Shown here in pieces: positions 1 through 12,823 of a DNA stretch of 64,000 nucleotides. Numbering within the stretch: the stretch's first letter is position 1; each line of letters starts with the position of its first letter. Source of the DNA: Kuschelorhynchus macadamiae (Eukaryota > Arthropoda > Insecta > Coleoptera > Curculionidae); assembly GCA_030620095.1 (NCBI GenBank), contig JAUTXW010002378.1:1-64000 (forward strand), written 5' to 3'. Below the pieces are notes generated by a model. That model did no database searches, was not told where the DNA came from, and saw only the letters and a program-made list of their open reading frames with translations. The translations under genes and the position numbers were made by a program.

Positions 1-19
1 GATTTCGGTACGTATTGCT

Positions 20-705
20 TAGAGAATTTTATTACAAATTTGATGACGTTTTGAAGTTTAGGATATCTTTTGTGGTTTTCAAGATAATTGGGAAAAATCA
101 AAATGGTGCATTTTCAACTTTTGCCCGTAGCTTCTAAACGACTCGTATTATGGTTTTATGGTTTATACATTATTAGGGCACTTTTATTAGAGGAACATTA
201 TGCAGGTAAAACGAAGTTTCTAGCTTCAATTGTTTTTGAGATATTGGCATCAACTTTTTATTTTCTTACCGACGTCATATTGGATTATTGTATTTTTGGA
301 AAGATCTTTTTAAGAGCTTTCCAATGATGTATAACAAGGTAAGATTATTATTTTTCTTGAGCTCTAAAAACCAAAATAATTGTTTTTTTTAAGTAGGCTT
401 TGATTACGCATGGCGGCCATAATGAACAAGACGCATGTCAACAATCATTTTGTGTTCCTGAATAGTACTTGTTATCATTTTCTCATTGTGCCGAGTTTTT
501 ACAAAGTTTATTTGAGTTTCTTATACTAGTTAAAATGGAGGGTAATTATTCCAACGAAGAGAATTTGGATATGATCGAACTTTATTTTAAAGCAAATAGA
601 AATACACAAGCAGCTGCGCGTTCATACGAAGAACAATTTCCAGACCGACATCAACCAAGCCAAAGGCATTTCAGATTTCTAATTGTAAACTTGTTAGCTT
701 ATGGG
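20..705 (+). repeat. Left inverted arm of the mariner-type element
   Basis: This is an inverted copy of 1798-2489. It contains the 5' leader and the first ~57 codons of the transposase (ATG at 535, MEGNYSNEEN), then breaks off at GGGT near 705. The two arms differ by scattered substitutions and a small indel near 425/2070, so the duplication or last gene conversion looks recent. Confidence 0.9.
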
Positions 706-850
706 TAAAAATATTAATTCAATCATCGATGTTTCAGATTTTCAACTACGATATTATACTAACAGTGAATACCTAGTGACTAAAATGTACCTATCACACT
801 ATTGAAAATACCTAAACTAAATTTAAATTAACACATAAAAAAAATTTAAG

Positions 851-1968
851 TTACACCACATGCCTCCCTCCATTTTCCACACATTTTTGACATTTCTCCA
901 ATACCTTCCGTGTAACCCTTCTTAAGGTGTTCCTGTTAATATTAGCAAAAACATCTCGGACTCTGTCTTCTAGCTCTCTGAGACTTTCTGGCGGAGAAAA
1001 TTCGTAGACCTCATTTTTTGCGTATCCCCATAAATAAAAATCGGGAGGAGTAATATCCGGTGACCTTGCCGCCCAAGCAACAGGGCCATTATTAGCGATA
1101 ATATTTTCCCCGAAAGTATTTCTGAGGACCGCCATCACCTCTCTGGTACCGTGAGCCGGACAGCCATCTTGTTGGAACCAAATATTTTGCAGGTCGTTTG
1201 GGGGAACAGAATTTATAACTTCTGGAATAATTTGTTCCCGTAATAGTTGCAAATATCTGTTACCCGATAAATTTTCTTGGAAAATGAACGGCCCAATCAA
1301 ACGGTTATCTAAAATACAAATTGTTATGAGTGATTTAAAGCAGAAGTGCATTGTTTGGAATTACCTATAATGCCACACCACACATTGAACCCAAATTTTG
1401 TTTGTAAACGTCTTTCTTCTAAATTATGAGGATTCTCGGTGCCCCAGTAATGAATATTATGTTTATTGAAAATTCCACAGTTTGTAAATCGTGTTTCATC
1501 TGTCCAAAGTACTTTAGAATGAAAGTTGGGTATTTGCTGGCATTTGTTGATGAACCATTCACTAAACGTGATTCTTCTAGCAAAATCATTTACCTGAAGA
1601 CCCTGTACAATAGTAGGTTTATAGGGATGAAAGTGAAGTTTTTTCAAGACTCGTTGGACGGTTGATTTGGGAATTGCCGTTTGTTCTTCAATCTTTCTTA
1701 CTGAGGTTGTTGGGTTGTCCCTGACACTTTCTATTATAGCTGCGTTTCTTGCTTCATTATCTTTTGAATGGGTCTTTGGTTTCGGTTTCAAAAAAGACCC
1801 GTAGGCTAACAGGTTAACAATTAAAAATCTGAAATGCCTTTGGCTTGGTTGATGTCGGTCTGGAAATTGTTCTTCGTATGAACGCGCAGCTGCTTGTGTA
1901 TTTCTATTTGCTTTAAAATAAAGTTCTATCATATCCAAATTCTCTTCGTTGGAATAATTACCCTCCAT
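851..1968 (-). CDS. Tc1/mariner-type transposase, two exons (1968-1365, 1308-851)
   Basis: This DDE transposase would cut and paste the element. The chosen start is the ATG at 1968 (MEGNYSNEEN). Read straight through, the frame hits a stop after GIIGNSKQ. Removing a 56-nt GT-AG intron (1364-1309) restores the mariner-like run CGIIDNRLIGPF and gives an uninterrupted protein of about 353 residues, normal for the superfamily. Visible parts are an N-terminal helix-turn-helix region (residues ~8-60), the first catalytic Asp in LWTDETRF, the second in WFQQDGCPAH, and the third in SPDITPPDFYLWG. Forty-one residues separate the second and third Asp, which suggests the DD41D group. No frameshift or nonsense codon is seen. 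Splicing is inferred, not observed. Confidence 0.82.
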
Positions 1969-2489
1969 TTTAAGTAGTATAAGAAACTCAAATAAACTTT
2001 GTAAAAACTCGGCACAATGAGAAAATGATAACAAGTACTATTCAGGAACACAAAATGATTGTTGACATGCGGCATTCTTTTGTTTCATTATGGCCGCCAT
2101 GCGTAATCAAAGCCTACTTAAAAAAAAACAATTATTTTGGTTTTTAGAGCTCAAGAAAAATAATAATCTTACCTTGTTATACATCATTGGAAAGCTCTTA
2201 AAAGATCTTTCCAAAAATACAATAATCCAATATGGCGTCGGTAAGAAAATAAAAAGTTGATGCCAATATCTCAAAAACAATTGAAGCTAGAAACTTCGTT
2301 TTACCTGCATAATGTTCCTCTAATAAAAGTGCCCTAACAATGTATAAACCATAAAACCATAATACGAGTCGTTTAGAAGCTACGGGCAAAAGTTGAAAAT
2401 GCACCATTTTGATTTTTCCCAATTATCTTGAAAACCACAAAAGATATCCTAAACTTCAAAACGTCATCAAATTTGTAATAAAATTCTCT
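1798..2489 (-). repeat. Right inverted arm of the mariner-type element
   Basis: This is the partner of 20-705. It holds the functional 5' end of the transposase gene and, outside the arm, the complete CAGGGTG terminus. Homology with the left arm ends close to position 2489. Confidence 0.9.
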
Positions 2490-2629
2490 AAAACTTTCCT
2501 AATTTAACCCACCCTGTAGCTATAGCGGTTTACGAGATAGCAATGCATGTAAGCCAAATTTGGGACACATTGTATATATATATATATATATATTTAGGAA
2601 TATACGTTTCTGGAACCTTTAACTATATT

Positions 2630-3287
2630 CTTATGGAATTTTCTTGGGTATTTGGTTCACTGAATTAATGGAAAGTTTTAGAGATCGGCAAATATTTATT
2701 TCATAGCGTGAGTTCAAAACGTTTCAACCATAGTTTGGTCTTCATCAGTTGTCTGTAATGAGATATATAGATAAGTCACAACACAGAAAATTACAATAAT
2801 TAAAATTTTTTTTTTAACCAAAATGAAAAAGAGCAATTTTTTTCGGCTTACCTAGAAATTAAAACATTATCCGAGATTTAAATGTCGGCATTTTAACATA
2901 TTTCCATACACCACAGTTCGTTACTGTTAATGCTAAAATTAAAATAATACATATATGTCACATAGCACAGAACATTTAAACGTATTACACCGTAAACAAG
3001 TATACGAACAGTTAAAATGGTACTAAATTTATATTGGAGTAAGAAGCGATTCGTACTGATTTTATTTGTTTTGATGCTTTTTTTTTCGTTTGAACCTCGA
3101 AAGAAAGGAAGTATGTGAACGTAAATTTGATTTTTGTTTTGGTTATTTTGATGATTATGTTACACAATTAAGTTGTTATAGATTTTACTTAAATTTTTAA
3201 TGTCAGCTTTATCGTTGATACTATTTTTGTTTTTTTTAATATATATCATTTCCAAGAACTTCCTTTTCTGTTGGTTTTTTTTTTCAG
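2630..3287 (-). repeat. PLE1 left inverted arm
   Basis: This is an inverted copy of 4100-4733, with the outer edge CTTATGGAATTTTCTTGGG. It contains an antisense copy of the last PLE codons near 3240-3287, so the repeat reaches into coding sequence. Confidence 0.88.
2717..2748 (-). ncRNA. Hammerhead-ribozyme-like core, PLE1 left arm
   Basis: On the - strand the order is CTGATGA, a short hairpin (GACCA...TGGTT), then GAAACG. This matches the conserved hammerhead core CUGANGA-stem II-GAAA. Stems I and III could not be settled by eye. Penelope-like elements are known to carry hammerhead motifs in their terminal repeats. Confidence 0.55.
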
Positions 3288-4099
3288 AAAATATGATATA
3301 TCAAAACTACCTTATCAGCTACCATTTTTTTATCAATATGTGGATGACTGTTTCACTGCATTTCCGGAAAACATGTGTGACGATATTCTAAAAACATTCA
3401 ATTCTTACCATCCTAAAATTCAGTTTACCATTGAAATAGAAAATAATCAAAAAATTAACTTTTTAGATATGACCGTCCATCGTGAGAACAATTCTATTAA
3501 AACAGAGTGGTATACCAAAACCACCTGGTCAGGCCGATATTTGAATTTTTTATCAAACCATCCAATGTCCCAAAAAAAATCGGTCGTAATTGGACTTGCA
3601 GATCGTACTATAAAACTGAGTGACACAATATACAGGGAAAATCAATAAATGAAGCAAAAAATATTCTAATCAAAAATAGTTACCCATCTAAACTCATTAA
3701 TTCTATCTTTAAGTCACGACTGCAAAATCTCATAAACAATCCCCTTCCACCACAAAAAAAACAGAAATAAAAACAATTACTTGTCACTCCCGTATATAAA
3801 TGGCCTATCTGAAAATCTACAAAAACTTTTTAATAAATATGATATATCAGTTTGTCACAAAGGTCATAATCTAATACAACAAAATTTTCACTAAAATGTA
3901 AAACCAATAAAAATAAAAAATCTCATACAATATACGAAATTCCATGTAACAACTGCCCTAGTGTCTACATTGGTCAAACCTCCCAATACTTACAAAATAG
4001 ATTAAATGGACACAAATACGATAAAAAAAACAGCCTTAACTAATCACGAACAGCAATTATCGCATACATTTAATTTTCAAGAGACTACGATACTTAAAA

Positions 4100-6158
<2,059 letters not shown>

Positions 6159-7952
6159 AGTTCAGTCAGAGCAAATTGTTGTAACACCCTCAAAACTTAT
6201 CAAAATAAACTCAAATGTTACCAATATAAAATCAAACATAATGATATAAACAAGGAACTACATAATAAAATAAAAAAAACTAATATTTTTCTGAAAAATA
6301 ATCCTAACTTAAAAATTATACGACCTGACAAATCAAATAAAACCGTTATCATGAACACAACAGAATACTATAATAAAATGGAATTACTTTTAAATGACAT
6401 AGATACTTACAAAAAAATAAACACAAATCCTACAAATATTTTTCAAAAAAGAAATAACGGGCTTGTTACGCGTTGGGAAAACAAAAACTACATATCACCT
6501 AGTTGTGCAAAAGACTTAAAAATCCATAATGCTCAAACACCAAAATTATACGGATTGCCATAATTACACAAGGAAGGCATTCCAATGCGACCAATTGTCT
6601 CTAGTATACAATCACCACTAAACAACCTCTCTAAATTTTTAAAACGAATTCTAGAAAATATCATAAACAAAAGCGCTACTTACATTAAAGATTCCTGGGA
6701 TTTCAAAGAAAAAATAAATAATTTTCCCGTACCACAAAATCATATTCTAATCTCACTTGATGTGGTCTCTTTATACACAAATGTACCAATAGAACTAGCC
6801 CTCCAACTTATTGAAAAAAAATGGTCTGAAATTAAAAAATTTACAGATATACCCATGGAAGAATTTCTAATTGCTATCGAATTAACTTTAAAGTCCACAT
6901 TTTTCATGTACAAAAATAATTTTTATAAACAAGTAGAGGGATGCGCAATGGGTTCCCCTATATCTGGTGTGGTTGCACAATTAGTTATGGAGGAGTTAGA
7001 ACGCAATATAATCGAAAAATTAGATATTCCTCTTCCATTCTTCTATAGGTACGTCGACGATTGTATAACCTTAATTCCCAGAGACAAATGCAATTATATT
7101 TTAAACGCCTTTAACAATTTTCATGAAAAGCTGAAATTCACTATCGAAACTGAAAACAATTCTCAAATAAACTTTCTAGATATGACATTACATAATAAGA
7201 ACAACATTATCGAAACAGAATGGTATACAAAAAGCACATGGTCAGGCAGATATGTAAATTATTTTTCTCAACATCCAATGAACCAAAAAAAATCAGTTAT
7301 TATCGGGCTAGCCGATAGAGCAATAAAATTAAGCAATGTAAAATATCAACCACAAGCAATAAGAAAAGCTAAAAATATCTTAATTCAAAATAGCTATCCA
7401 AAAAAATTAATTAACTCTATATTTAATTCTAGATTGCATAAAATAAACAGCCCAAATCAAATTATACCAACCGAAAAAAATACAGATAAAAATAAGTTTC
7501 TATCAATCCCATACGTACAAGGCCTTTCAGAAAATATAAAAACTATTTTTGATAAACATAATATAACCGTATGCCACAAAAGTTACACCTTCCAAAAAAA
7601 ATTTTTTAGTTCTCTCAAAACCCCAACTCCAACCAATCAAAAAACACACACCATATATAAAATGCCTTGTAAAGACTGTCCTGGAGTATACGTCGGTCAG
7701 ACTACACAATACCTCAAAAATCGCTTAAATGGGCATAAATATGATAAAAAAAATAAAACTTCATTAACAAAACATGAGAATGAAACATCCCATAAATTTA
7801 ATTATAAGGACACACAAATCTTAAAAACTGAAATAAATCAGAAAAAAAGGGAATTCTTGGAAATGATGTACATTAAAAAACACGAAAATTCAATTAATGA
7901 CAAAACGGAAATTAAAAACTTAAACCAAATATATTACAACGTAATAAAATAA
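6159..7952 (+). pseudogene. PLE2 reverse transcriptase with GIY-YIG endonuclease, one in-frame stop
   Basis: One reading frame runs from the arm junction at ~6159 to the stop at 7950-7952, broken only by TAA at 6561-6563, where relatives read YGLPK-LHK. Counting from the Met at 6585: motif A LISLDVVSLYTNVP (Asp59), motif B GCAMGSPISG (~119-128), motif C FFYRYVDDC (156-160), INFLDMTLH and EWYTKSTWSGRY. The GIY-YIG nuclease starts near residue 355 (YKMPCKDC..GVYVGQT, then NRLNGHKYD). Penelope RTs are related to telomerase RT and prime on cleaved DNA. The extreme N-terminus is missing, replaced by the inverted arm. With the TAA and the truncation it is probably not autonomous. Confidence 0.93.
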
Positions 7953-8722
7953 CTGCATATATTCTGCAATTTTCTCGTAAATCTAAATTTAAATTTTAAA
8001 ATTAAATGGCAATTTGCAAAAATAAAAAAATTGTTCAATTTTCTACATTTTATCTTAAATGAAATAATAATAGGTACACTAATAACAAAAATATAAAATA
8101 AATGCGCTCGTTCCACATACCAAAATAATAACAATATAAAACACCTTGTTTTTTAACCCAATAAAAACAATATATATGACGAGCAACAGCAGCAAAACGA
8201 ATTTTAATTTCAGTCAGTCAGTAGTTTTAAGTATGTATATACTGTATTGTCACATATATGTAGAACAAATTTTAAGTGTATATGTCCCATTAGTGAATGG
8301 ATTAAAAAAATTTTCCTTCTTAGGTGAGTTATAGTATAATTATACATCCAATTTGAACGTTTTGTTTTAAAAATAAAAAAAAAGTAATATTAATTAGGTT
8401 ATACGTGTTTATTAAATTTCTGTATATATGTATATATCTGTGCAGGGGTGTACTTATGTATGGATGTATATGTATATAAAAGAACATTTTTATCCTCTTA
8501 CATAAAACAAAAAAAAAGAAAAAAGTAGACATGTTTATAAATAAGAATCCAAAACAGCATTGTTTGTTAGTTTTAGTGACCTGTATTAGAATCCACTGAT
8601 GAAGGCATGTTGCCGAAACGTTTGGGAAAAAAAGAAAAAAACAAATTAAAATGATTTCCGAAGAATAAACAAGTTTTATTTTTCAAAAAGATAATTCAGA
8701 CCAAAAACCCAAGAAAATCTCC
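7773..8722 (+). repeat. PLE2 right inverted arm (3' end)
   Basis: This is the true 3' end of PLE2: the last ~60 codons of the endonuclease, then a 3' UTR ending in CCCAAGAAAATCTCC. The arms are nearly identical; for example, the small reading frames near 5394-5994 have mirror copies at 7934-8532 with few changes. Confidence 0.9.
8596..8623 (+). ncRNA. Hammerhead-ribozyme-like core, PLE2 right arm
   Basis: CTGATGA, AGGCATGTTGCC, GAAACGTTT: the mirror copy of 5303-5330. Stem II has four clean base pairs. Confidence 0.55.
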
Positions 8723-8754
8723 TAAGAATATAAATCAATTGGTCCAGAAACTCC

Positions 8755-8758
<4 letters not shown>

Positions 8759-8804
<46 letters not shown>
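8759..8804. repeat. (TA)n microsatellite
   Basis: A TA tract directly after the PLE2 end and about 70 bp before the splice acceptor at 8875. Confidence 0.95.
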
Positions 8805-8810
<6 letters not shown>

Positions 8811-8875
8811 TATACATACATACTTTTTTGGGTTATACAAATTCATATTTTAAAAAATATTACTCATCATTTCAG

Positions 8876-9322
8876 ATTTGCAATTGATGCTGCAAAGTCC
8901 GCCATGGCAAAAGAAAATCTGATAAATCAAAATGAAGAGTTGATGACTGATAATCTAGATGACTGTGGGCTTAGATTTTTACTTGCGATGAAACATTATA
9001 GTTATCTTATTAGATGCCTTCCTCTTGCACAGAGGTCCCAATTTCAAAAAAATGGAGTAGGACATAATAATCTTGCTTGGGCTTTTCACTCGGAAAGTCA
9101 AGAGGAATTGCTAAATCTCATACCAAGCTATGCGAAAGGTGAACCTAGTTGGACTCAACTTAGGGAATTGGGAGTTGGTTGGTGGATCCGAAATTTAAAC
9201 CTCTTACGACAGTGTGTCCAAGTTTTAGCAAAAGCTGCTTATCAGTCAAATCAAGATCCCATGGACGCAGCGTTATATTACTTGGCCATGAACAAGAAGA
9301 ACTTATTGTGGGGTTTATACAG
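8876..9322 (+). CDS. Rbcn-3A: Rabconnectin-3 alpha (DMXL/Rav1 family), exon a
   Basis: This is the first coding exon visible in the window. It runs from the acceptor TTTCAG (8875) to the donor AG/GTAATT (9323) and starts with the last base of a split Arg codon. The protein (about 149 residues) includes FLLAMKHYSYLIRC, NNLAWAFHSESQEELL and LGVGWWIRNLNLLRQC. This is strongly DMXL/Rav1-like and belongs to the Rav1 C-terminal (RAVE) region. Rabconnectin-3 alpha works with Rbcn-3B to assemble and regulate the V-ATPase on endosomes and vesicles, and in flies it is needed for Notch signalling. Earlier exons lie upstream of the window. The acceptor lies only ~120 bp from PLE2. Confidence 0.93.
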
Positions 9323-9402
9323 GTAATTTGTTAATTTATTTGTATAATTATATTGTATTAATTATAATAACAAACATAATTAATATATGTAAAATATTTT
9401 AG

Positions 9403-9689
9403 GTCAAAGAGAGATCAAAGAATGACCGAATTCTTTTCAAATAACTTTTCTGAAGATCGTTGGCGTAAGGCCGCTCTAAAAAACGCCTACGCTTTGTTAG
9501 GAAAACAAAGGTTTGACCACGCTGCCGCCTTTTTCCTGCTGGCAGGAAATTTAAAAGATGCTGTGGAGATCTGCATTCATAAAATTGAAGATATACAAAT
9601 GGCCATTATTATTACACGGTTGTATGAAGGAGATGGGGAAAATTTGAAAAAGCTGCTTTATAAGGAAATACTTGGATGCGATGAAAAAG
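9403..9689 (+). CDS. Rbcn-3A: Rabconnectin-3 alpha, exon b
   Basis: The acceptor is TTTTAG (9402). Spliced to exon a it reads GLYR-SKRDQRMTEFF, then DRWRKAALKNAYALLGKQRF and AAAFFLLAGNLKDAVEIC. This is the most conserved Rav1 C-terminal stretch, a helical repeat region. The exon ends AAAAAG before GCAAGT. The frame continues correctly into exon c (DEKG-ENQDL) only if the intron starts with GC at 9690-9691, so this is a GC-AG intron. Reading on past it gives non-conserved residues and then a stop. Confidence 0.93.
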
Positions 9690-10522
9690 GCAAGTTTTCA
9701 ATTTGTCTTAAAAAATTAAAATTACATTTAATACCCTTATTTCTTATTATTTTGGTTTGATGCTATATTGAGATGAATAAATAGTCTGAATATTTATAAC
9801 AAACTTTATTTTTAAACATATTTATTAAATTCATTACAACCAGAAGCGTGCGAATAATCATATGGTTGGTTATTTTTGGTCATAATGTATTTCGCGGGTA
9901 TTTTTGCTTTTTTTTTTATTGAAATAGACATTTTGATTATTTTAGAGAAAAGTACGATTTAATGATATAATGCATGCGACACCTAATAAATAACAGATAT
10001 TTCAACTTTATACTACTTTAACTAGTAAAATAAATTATTAAAATGAATCCTAACTAGAATCTCTGATAAGGTGCCTTAATGCACAAGGTAAATCTGACAA
10101 GGGCGGAACTTTGGGGATGCAGCTTAGGGATAGAAAACATCAAAATGATAAACACAGGTAGTAAATTATCAACTAATAGCAGTTTATCGATAGATATCGT
10201 GTGCATTAAACAAAAATGCGAAAATACCCTCGGCGATACCAGCTGTAACATTTTTAAATCTTGGTAAGCCCAATCACCCCATCATATTATTGTCATTTCT
10301 GGGTACACGGTATAGTAACAATACTATTTCTCTTTCTAAAGATATTTGTCAAGAATTGTCTGTGATGACAGACAGTGTAATACTTAGAGTGTAAAGTTAA
10401 AAGTAATTTTTCAAAATATTTAGATGTGCGATTGTTTAAGCCAAAACTCGTGTTTGTTGCATCAAACCGTTAGCGCTTTAAATGCCCACTTTCTGTTTAC
10501 TTTTTTCTCTTTTGTTCTTCAG
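9690..10522 (+). other. Intron b-c (GC-AG), no recognised element
   Basis: The donor is GCAAGT and the acceptor is CTTCAG at 10522. The interior is AT-rich unique-looking sequence; the small reading frames on both strands near 10054-10267 show no family resemblance. Confidence 0.7.
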
Positions 10523-10945
10523 GTGAAAACCAGGATCTTACTAGAGCTCATCCCGATCCATTTCTTCGGTCCATGGCTCTTTGGGCCTTAAAAGAATATC
10601 AGTCGTCGCTTAGCACTCTTTTAATAGGAAACGCCGGTACACAACATCCGGCTCACGATGATGAAGCTAGAGAAACTAAAGAAGCGGATCCAAATGTATT
10701 TAACTTCTACGTTTATCTTCGAACACATCCTTTATTGGTTCGTCAACATTTAGCTTCGAGTGGCCAAAGGAAGTTATGGAAGGCTGGAAAGCAAATTACT
10801 GCAGAATACTCAATCACACCATTGGAGAGACAGTTGTACTTTGCGACTGCTCATGGACATTTTAGAGCCGGATGTCCCGCGTTGGCCTTAGAAGTCTTAT
10901 CAAAATTGCCCCATGTAGTTCCCGACAAAGAAAAATCTAGGCCAT
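10523..10945 (+). CDS. Rbcn-3A: Rabconnectin-3 alpha, exon c
   Basis: The acceptor is TTCTTCAG and the donor is CAT/GTGAGT at 10946. It encodes HPDPFLRSMALWALKEY, then VFNFYVYLRTHPLLVRQHL, ITPLERQLYFATAHGHFRAG and CPALALEVLSKLP, all classic DMXL/Rav1 motifs at the end of the RAVE domain. The variable, acidic stretch between (roughly residues 35-55 of the exon) is a linker in the family. The exon ends on the first base of a Leu codon that is completed in exon d, almost 6.7 kb downstream. Confidence 0.94.
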
Positions 10946-12735
10946 GTGAGTAGGAACAAACTAGTTTGTTAGGTTAAAGCAAATTTTTACAAAGTTACTC
11001 TCATATGATCGACTTAGGTTAACAGCTTAGTCTAGCGTTTTCGCGAATTAAAATGTCGCTGTTAGTTAAACAATCATAAACTGATCCGAAGCAGGTTTTC
11101 TTGGATTATGATACATATCAAAAAAATTAGAGCAACGTTTTCGCGGCCAAAACTCGGTTTCTAAGATAAACCGGTTGGTTTTGTTTTAAGTTGGGTGGAT
11201 AAATAAGTTGATGTCAGTGAGATTAAACTATCATAATCTAGGTTATCCTAAATCCACATTTCAAAACCTTGTTGTTCGTTTTAATTAGTGGCAGCTTGCT
11301 GTAAGGATTAAAGGGGTTATGGTATCATTATTAAAATAGTCATTCGGATGTTTTAATTTTCATTATTTGTGAAATTTGTTGAAATTACTACTAAATTCGC
11401 GTATTGTATGTATGCGATTTGACTCCACAAGATGCTCTGCCCATAAGCGAGCCCGTTCAAAGATGGCTTATTGTTTTGTACTGAATGTAGAAGCCACGTT
11501 TGCTGGTGGACGAAGAAAGCGCTTATTTGAGATGCATTTTAAAAGGATGGTTACAGTTACAGGCATGCGAGCTTCTTTTACAATACAGTAGGAACTATTT
11601 AAACACTTGCTATATGCTGTGATATAGTGCTTGCCTAAATTGCGTCGCCAGCTAAAATTGTGAATATGATTGAGTAGCATAACGAATAGTATAAAAAAAT
11701 CTTAACAATTTCTTTTTCTTGAATAGTCACCTAAGGAAAGACTTGATTTTGGTCTAGTTCTGCGAAACATGTAGAAAGGATCAGTGCATTATATGATGGC
11801 GAAGTTATCTGAACGAAACACCTTGTTATACATTTACTACATGTCTGGAAAAAAGGAATTATACGAAAACCAAAAAACCCTAAAGTGCATCTGAATAATA
11901 TCTTTAGCTATATAGAGTCACTTCTTTAATCAGCATAGTTCTTAACGAGTTGCAACTAATGAGTGTTCCGGATAAACCTTATTGACTAAGTCAATAACGA
12001 GAAACTGGGACCTTTCTCCATCAAAGCCCTGTTATTTAAATACGAGTTAAATGATTTTAATCTATGTTTCGTGTTTTGGAAGCTTGATTAAATTTTCTTC
12101 TTTTAATTTATAATGTGGATTTTCATTAAGTAACAGCCAGCTCAGTCGAATACATTTTTTGGGGTTCTTATTAATTCTTTTTTGAAAAGTGGCTTAAGAC
12201 TACTTTAATTAAAATGATTAGACTCGGGGAGATCGATAAATATTCTAGATTACGTCAAAATGCAGACATTTAAACCTACCAAAAACGTCCCTAGATATTA
12301 TTCTAAACTTTATGTATCTTAGTTTTATAAAGCAGCCATACTCTTCCAATTTTTTTAACGTACGCGAACAATCAACAATGTGGTCGCTCTTAGAAAATTT
12401 GATTTTTTTATCGGTATAAAACGCCGTAAATTCTTGGAAATTTGCATAGTGAGAAAGCTTGTAATAGTTAATAATTCGGGTCTATAACGTGTATGAAAAG
12501 TTTGAAGTATCAAATAATAATTGCGAAAGTCTAAAGATCAATTTATAATCTAAAGTATTTGTAGTTAATTCGCTGAGATCTAAAAAAACTACATACCAAT
12601 TGTGATAAAAATCTATAGCCCGTCTCACCTGCCAAACTTATAAAAATTACACTTCTTGAATTAAATTCCAGCTATAGTCGATTTCATCTACTCAAATCAG
12701 TGGTTTTTTTGTTATAATTTAAACTATTGAACAAT
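10946..12735 (+). other. Intron c-d, 5' part, nothing recognised
   Basis: AT-rich intron sequence before the non-LTR element. The short reading frames at 11376-11680 overlap on both strands and resemble no known family. Confidence 0.6.
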
Positions 12736-12823
12736 ATTGGACAGCATTGAATTATAGGGTTGGTGTCTGGTAAATTAATTGTACCTCTCCCTTCACTGGA
12801 AAAACCGCAAAAGAAGTTTCTAT

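Larger units (their letters stand above)
20..2518 (-). mobile_element. Tc1/mariner-type transposon (DD41D-like) with long inverted arms
   Basis: The element is read on the - strand. Its right end is CAGGGTGGGTTAA (reverse complement of 2504-2516), followed by a TA at 2517-2518, as expected for Tc1/mariner insertion. Inside is a transposase gene (851-1968). The outer parts are near-identical inverted arms, 20-705 and 1798-2489, and the arms include the transposase N-terminus. The left arm stops at base 20, so the terminal ~27 bp (including CAGGGTG) seen on the right is missing on the left; the left end is truncated or was replaced. Most Tc1/mariner elements have terminal repeats of tens of bases to a few hundred bases, so ~690-bp arms reaching into the ORF are unusual. 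The element lies upstream of the first visible Rbcn-3A exon, presumably in an intron. Confidence 0.88.

Noticed and set aside
469..708. A separate small + strand gene starting MLSFSHCAEF
   Set aside because: It is the inverted copy of the transposase N-terminus in the left arm of the mariner-type element; it stops at the arm boundary.
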